A DNA stretch of 64,000 nucleotides from Adiantum capillus-veneris (Eukaryota; Streptophyta; Polypodiopsida; Polypodiales; Pteridaceae). The translations under genes were made by a program, and so were the position numbers. The notes under the pieces are model-generated. The model was not told the DNA's origin. It saw only the letters and a list, made by a program, of their open reading frames with translations, and searched no databases. The stretch spans positions 52,737,209-52,801,208 of the forward strand of contig CM043971.1 in NCBI GenBank assembly GCA_014529385.2, in the 5' to 3' direction. Numbering within the stretch: position 1 is the first letter of the stretch; each line of letters begins with the position of its first letter. Positions 58,343 through 64,000 of this stretch are shown in pieces.

Positions 58343-58649
58343 AGAGAAAGAGAGAGAGTGATAGAGAGAGAGAGAGAGTCTTAGAGAGACAGAGAGAGAG
58401 AGAGAGAGAAAGAGAAAACAGATTGTGAGAGAGATAGAGAGAGGGAGAGAGGGAGAGACACAGATTGAGAGAGAGATAGAGAGAGGGACTCCTTACTCTA
58501 AGAGAGAGAGAGAGAGAGGGAGGGAGAGAGACAGATTCACTTTGACACACAAAAAAGCAATGGAGGAGACACCTCCCTTGGAGTTCCTACAAACCCCACC
58601 AACAAAAGGTGATCTCTCACTCTTTCTCTCTGTATTTCCAACAGTTGGT

Positions 58650-58653
58650 ACAA

Positions 58654-58693
<40 letters not shown>

Positions 58694-58995
58694 TAAACAA
58701 AGAAAAACCCAGACTGTTGTTCAACACACACACCTCAATACCCATACTTCCATAGACAGAGACACAGACACACATACACACAGACACACACACAGATATA
58801 TACACATTGTCTCTTTCCCTCCCCTCTCTGTACACGTTACTAACGGCACGCATAGCCAACCAAATATTGGCTCTTGCTCTCTCCGCGCGCCTATAGTATG
58901 GTTATGACTCTCCCTCAATTGTACTTAAGGCGCGCGGAGAGAGTTGCAAAAAGCACTTTTCCGTCCTTGCGTGCCTTTAGTCAAATAGAAAAATA

Positions 58996-59054
<59 letters not shown>

Positions 59055-59078
59055 TGTGTTTATTTTTTTAGTGTTCTT

Positions 59079-59124
<46 letters not shown>

Positions 59125-59230
59125 ATGTGTGTTTTTGTTTGTGCTTTGGTGAGAGACAGATATATATATATATTTATATTTATATTTATATTTATATTTA
59201 TATTTATATCTATCAGGAGAGAGAGAGAGA
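58650..59230 (+). repeat. Microsatellites in the first intron of unit C
   Basis: (TG)n at about 58657-58692, (GA)n at about 59000-59052 and 59082-59121, a TATATT-type hexamer array (59161-59212, six or more copies), and a short GA run. No coding potential. Confidence 0.9.
58836..58982. repeat. Foldback modules 3 and 4 with GGCGCGC arms
   Basis: Module 3 (58836-58898) starts TTACTAACGGCACGC and ends GCGCGCCTATAGTA. Module 4 (58921-58982) starts GTACTTAAGGCGCGCGGAG and ends TGCGTGCCTTTAGT. They lie 22 bp apart inside the first intron of unit C. The four modules share termini and length (61-63 bp) with those near 58000, but have different loops. Confidence 0.7.
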
Positions 59231-60635
59231 GAGATCATGATGGTTTGGTTTTGGCAGAGTTGTCATGTTTCCTGATGGTTTTGACTTGTCATGTTTCCTT
59301 ATGAATAGGATTAAGGTCTAGTAGGCCGAAGAGGCTGAAACCTGATCCAGAGCTTGTGCCAGGATTTCAACCCTTGCAGGCTCAGTTGCTTAATGTATCT
59401 GCCAAAAGAACTGTTGACTTTTGTCAGGACATGTCTGAAGAAAAGTCAATTGGTGAAGATCAATCAGAGAGGTCACCAGGGCAAGAGGATCCCTCACCCT
59501 ACAAGGCTGTGGTGCCCTCTACAGTACTTCTGAAGAGAAATACAAGAAAGAGGAATATAGACTTCTCAGATGATACAGATGTGCTAGAAGAAAGTCCCTG
59601 TGCAACTAAATGTAAAGACAAAGAGGATGTGTCTTCTCTGGAAGACCCAGCTGCAACTGATGAGAGGCTGTTTGATTTTGCAGCATCTTGTGGTGTTGGG
59701 GACAAGTTTGATCTAGTTCATTCTATGTTTAATCCAAAGTTTGACATTGAAGACCTGTTAGCTTAGCACAGTAATTTCTTGCTGTCCTACAGAGATAAGT
59801 TTGAAGTGATGGTGCAGGTAGGAAGGGTTGTTCTGCCTACTATGACTCTTGTGCATTTAAATGACTGTGGTGGAAAGGGACAGGGAGTGAAGAAGTATAG
59901 GGAATTACCACCCTCTTGCCGACATTCAGCCTGCCCTTTGCATCAAAAAGAATGCAAACTCATTCAGGAAGCCTTTGGCTTTATGATTTACCTGAACAGC
60001 CTGTTTGGATTCCTCATGCAGAATCCTGATGAGGTGTTAGAGGAGCAGGATGCAGCACCAGATGAGGAATGCGAGGAGACAACTCATATGCAAGAAGTCG
60101 AGGAGGTTGAAGACACAGTCGACCTTGAGGTTGAGGCAATTGAAGTACAAAGAAGTAAGATGCTCTCTGTGAAAACCACAAAAATCAAACTTCCATTGGA
60201 TGTCAGTAACTTCACTGAGAAGCATGCTCAGATGATGTTGCCTACTGTGCCTGACTTCAGGATTGGAGACAGGACCTATATCTTCTTACATGATGTGCAA
60301 AGTGTGTTTTATTTAAGGGAGGATTTCTCCCTTGCTATTATTTCCAGAGTCCAAGAGGAGAGGAGTGGATTTGTTTCAAAGGATAGTAGTGATGATAAGG
60401 CAATGGAAACATCCAGCAATCCAATGGAATGCCTTCGAAGATGCTTTGAGAAAGCTGAAAAATACAAGGAGACACTACCTGATGAAGCCACCTTCCAAGC
60501 AATAAGACAAAGCCTAAGACCATCGAAAAGTAACAAAGAAGTGGAGGATTGGTTTAACCATTCAGGTCAGGGGTCAACTACATCTGTAGACCTGTGGCAA
60601 AAAAACCTCTTTCTGAAGGATGAGAGCTTCATGGT

Positions 60636-60702
<67 letters not shown>

Positions 60703-61220
60703 TGTCATTTCTGACATTGTATGTGCAATCTTGGATTGCTCACAAGGATGAATTCCTTCGGCGCCGGACAAGAGAGTATCGAGGAAGGGATGAGGCCCTA
60801 GCACAGTACCTTTCAAAGCTTTGAGAGTCGCCGATAGTAGTTTTTCACAATTCCATGTCACAAGAGGGTTCAATAGCAACTTACACATTCAAGACACTAT
60901 CACGCTTCTTGGGTGGACCGGTGCTGCCCAAAAGTGCAGATAAAGTCATTCTTGTGGACAAAGTGTTTGCTAGAGATTGTTTTGGTTACTGCCCAGGCTA
61001 TACAGGTGGTCGAGCAGCGTATTACTACACCTACACAGCAATGGCACTAGCTCTTGGTAGACAAAACCCAGATGAACTTTTAGAGTATGGCAAACATCTC
61101 ATGATTCGTTACAAGGGTGACGTGCCAAAAAACAAAATTGAACCTGCAAAATCTTGATACACTTCAAGTAGCAATTGTATAAGATCATGTATTACATAAA
61201 TTTTGTACAATGTCATCCAC

Positions 61221-63978
61221 TCAGAGTATCTTTCTCCACTTGTGATTCACATACACCATTGTCTCTCTCCACCTTCGTTGACTTTCACGAGCTCCGGAGT
61301 TGTTGTATGCCATTGATCTTTTAGCTTTTTGTTGTTGTAAATGTCTGATGGCTTGTGCTGTTGCTGAATTTGCCAAGACTTCTTTTGCCTGCATTCGATG
61401 AATGATTCTACGATAGAACCATTCAAATAGTTCTCTCAAACTGTTAGCCTTGATTCGAGAGCCACCATGTCGTGTGTGCCTGAAATAAGCATTTCTCGCC
61501 ATGTAATGAGACTTTTCCATCCCTTGGGTATTCCATATTGCCGGGTTCCCATACTTCTGTATAAAATATGGCAAATGATTGAAGATGATGTGCTGGATAT
61601 GAAAACAGATTAGTTAGAATGTTTTACAGTCACATATTTGCACATAAGAGAGAAAGAAATACATTATAATACCATGTAGTGAGTAATCTGGGTGTCTGTC
61701 CATGCTGTCTTGAATGATTTTTTCAGAAGGTTGAGATTTTCCTTGAACTTGTTCATATCACCTTGTGACCAGTCATCTTTGTCGCACATCAAAAATAGGA
61801 TGTCTATTGATCGCCAAACCTCAGCCTTCGCGTTACGAGTAGTTGGTTCGTGGTCTTTGACTGCAATATGTAGCTTTTTCCAGCTCTGATACTCTACCTT
61901 GCTAACATAAGATGTGTTATATATTTTTCCATGTTTTGTTAGCTTTGGATCTCTTGTACCTTGGGGCTTAGATAAAAACCTCCGTGTCTTCACCCCACCG
62001 ATGGATGGTTTGCATGGGACATCCTTCTCAGCAGTTGATCTCTTTTCATCCCGCTGGATTTTCACATTGCCACCATGAAGCCCCATATCCGACAGTACCA
62101 TTTCTAAGCACTGCAGGGCTACTTGTCGTTCTGCGGAGTTCTTAATCTTCCAAGCAAACCCGATGTATAAGTAGACCAATTTCTCCACAATTCTACAAAG
62201 GGCATGCATTGTACAAATGTGGACATTCACAAGTGGTATTTTCAAAACCGGTCGAAAAGCAGGATCCTCAATGTGACGTGTTGGAGCTTTTCTCCACCAC
62301 TTTGGGTCCATGACCTTTGCAAGCTCCATGCAGAACAAACACGGTGACTTTGCCATTGCACCCATTCCACAATTATACATGCACTTTAATGTTTTAAGGT
62401 CACCTGCAAGATGCCACTGAACTTGAAAGTCTCCCCTTCCATCTAGACGTAGTACCTCTCCCTGGTTAGTCTGTCGATCAATCACCTCCGGAATATTAGT
62501 TCGATGGAACACCCAATATAGAATCTCATGATCTTCTTTCTTTACCTGCAACACAAAATAAATGAGACTTAAGTAGATCTGAACATTTGAGCTTACTTGA
62601 GAATATTGCTTACCTCAAACGCACCAAGCCACCATATGTTAGATTCTGATTGAACACTAAAATATAAAGGATCATCATTGGGACACTTTGAGAGGGCTCT
62701 ATTCATTAAAGTAATAGTAACACTCTCTAGCTTTTTCTCTTTAACAAGCTCACACTCATCCAGTTTTAACACAAAATGTAATAGCCCACGTGACTCTTCA
62801 AATGTGATGTTGTAAAACTCCACCATTCTCTTCTGTAGTATCCGCAGTTCCATAAAAATATTGTTGAACTCATCATATGCCATGTTCGCTCCATGGCCAC
62901 TGTAAGTTGCTTTAATATGAAAGGGTTGTCCAAGATAGTCTCCCTGTGCCTCGTTAAGCTGAAGCCTCTCTTTCCAAACACTTGAGGCTGATGGTAGAAG
63001 TTTGGATTTTATACCCTTCCTAACAAAGATGGATGAGACAGACTTTTGGATAGCCGAATATCCTCTTTTGCTTACACCAAGTGAATCAAGTGTGCCTTGT
63101 ATCTCTTTTGCAGGCACTGAGTTCTCTGAAATAAAGCGGTCCACTACATTTCGTTGTAGAACCTTAAACTTCTTGTCATGTACTATATCTGTTGCCAGGC
63201 TTCTACTTATAAGTGGCTTCAATCTCTTTCCTATATTGGCTTTGGGGTCAATGTTTTCCTTGTCAGGATAGATTGAATCTCTACATGAAGACAATGCATA
63301 AGTAAATAACAGAAAATTTGCTTCACTAACACTATTTAGGCACATGAAAACAATGCATAACAAGAAAAAACAAAAAGATTACTTAACTAAGACAATGTAG
63401 CCAACCAAGAAGCATCACCTTAATGCTCAGATTCTTTTCTTGAGACCTCCTGATGCAACCTGCAATGTTTCAAGATTGCGCAATTTCTTCTTTCGGATAC
63501 GACCACCCAAGATGGTGTCCTTCATTTGACAACTTCGCACCTTTCCTTTCAGTTCTTGTACCTCTGTTTTATGTTGCAAAAGGGTAACCTGATCTGTAGA
63601 ATGTAAATGTGAAAGGCGAACAATCTCACATTGTTGAGCTTGGAGAATGCTCTTGTAAGTTTCAGCTTCTCTTTTAAGTGATTTACAATAACCCAGAAGG
63701 CCCTTTTCTCCATCACCGGCAAAGGTCAATAAGCTTGTAGGATTGACAAACGGTGGAGACGCATTAGTTATTGGATTCTTAGGGTAGAGAGAGCCTCTCG
63801 TCCAGATATCTATGTGTTTAGCTCCTTGAGCTCTGAGCGTGTCTATGGAAGCGGGAGGTATATGTGTGTTTGTTTTACTGCGCTTAATCAATGGTTGGTA
63901 CTCATTGTCCAAATCAATGTGAAGGTGATATTTGGCTCGTTTCTGGGTAACATTTGTGCCATGTGAGGAGTGCGCCAT
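61221..63978 (-). CDS. Unit D: transposase-like protein with candidate D-D-E and CxxC (~813 aa)
   Basis: Exons: 63978-63447, 63278-62614, 62545-61673 and 61592-61221. Introns are 168, 68 and 80 nt; the first junction is the least certain (GGAG|GTCTC donor, phase 1). No stop or shift breaks it. The N-terminus is basic, with a coiled coil (EAETYKSILQAQQCEIVRL region, about residues 110-160). A helical region follows (GVSKRGYSAIQKSV). Candidate catalytic acids are D351 in LKLDECEL, D448 in HLAGDLKTLKCM and E716 in NTQGMEKSHYMAR. Between the second and third lies KSPCLFC (CxxC) and a CTMHALCRIVEKLVYLY helix. The spacing and the GDLK...CxxC...QGxE order resemble RNase H-fold transposases of the kind I associate with Zisupton/KDZ-like and similar animal-type elements; the family name is a guess. 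The start lies 22 bases from the window edge. Confidence 0.7.
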
Positions 63979-64000
63979 TAGCCAAATGTGCAGGTTTAAT

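Larger units (their letters stand above)
57831..58555. repeat. CT/GA/GT microsatellites in the divergent B/C intergenic region
   Basis: (CT)n at 57831-57902 and 58027-58083, (GA)n at 58159-58208, (GT)n at 58211-58260, then GA-rich imperfect repeats to about 58530. Long open frames of SLSL or RERE type here are artefacts. CT-rich tracts are common in plant 5' UTRs and promoters. Confidence 0.9.
58560..61157 (+). pseudogene. Unit C: three-exon gene with two in-frame stops, product unknown
   Basis: Exons: 58560-58608 (ATG, MEETPPLEFLQTPPT), 59309-60633 and 60747-61157. Introns are 58609-59308 (700 nt, phase 1) and 60634-60746 (113 nt, phase 0, with a (CT)n tract). TAG 59764-59766 and TGA 60822-60824 interrupt a frame that otherwise stays coherent for about 594 codons. 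The first part is basic then acidic and Ser/Glu-rich, as in nuclear proteins (KRNIDFSDDTD). After the first stop comes a possible zinc-binding cluster (CRHSACPLHQKEC), an acidic stretch (about 60040-60140) and a helix-rich region. The last part has KTLSRFLGG and DCFGYCPGYTGGRAAYYY. Both stops are one C-to-T change from CAG or CGA. I do not recognise the family. It diverges from B and converges with D. Confidence 0.6.

Noticed and set aside
58132-58550. RERERE and SLSLSL open frames
   Set aside because: Translations of GA/CT microsatellites; the same holds for 18397-18741, 54790-55008 and 60574-60888.

Overview
The window looks like a stretch of a large, repeat-rich land-plant nuclear genome. 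The evidence is chromodomain Ty3/gypsy and Ty1/copia elements primed by initiator tRNA-Met (four TGGTATCAGAGC sites), short GT-AG introns of about 68-180 nt, and long CT/GA/TA microsatellites. A non-seed plant (fern or lycophyte) is my guess, but nothing here fixes the lineage. About 80% of the window is decayed retroelements. No tRNA, rRNA or CRISPR was seen.

Layout. 1-2047: non-coding, with four copies of a 16-bp palindrome. 2048-14103: an unidentified coiled-coil ORF interrupted by a full-length gypsy element, whose 3' end together with the target's other half was later inverted. 14104-22106: gypsy and copia fragments in both orientations and a foldback repeat. 22183-29530: a gypsy fragment, a copia gag-protease remnant, and a copia/gypsy chimeric junction. 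29531-32935: a minus-strand gypsy element. 32928-42023: a gypsy element with very long LTRs, including a 152-bp tandem repeat. 42024-48698: gag, copia and kinase-like fragments. 48699-52946: a copia element truncated inside RT and inserted in an older gypsy gag.

53295-63978 is different. It holds four intron-bearing transcription units in the order A (+), B (-), C (+), D (-), and no LTR-element genes. Unit B encodes, in order, a histone H3-like protein with an N-terminal tail and histone fold, a C48/Ulp1-type cysteine protease, an acidic linker and an FCP1/NIF-like HAD domain. Unit D encodes a transposase-like protein with a candidate D-D-E triad and a CxxC pair. A and C are unrecognised. B and C diverge from a shared CT/GA-rich region containing four ~62-bp foldback modules (two of them in C's first intron). 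My best reading is part of a large DNA-transposon-like element (or a captured gene cluster) that carries a histone H3 mimic with a SUMO/ubiquitin-like protease and a phosphatase-like domain. This is the most interesting part of the window.

Many retroelement reading frames, and units B and C, are broken only by in-frame TAG or TGA, often where CAG or CGA is expected. That fits methylation-driven C-to-T decay.
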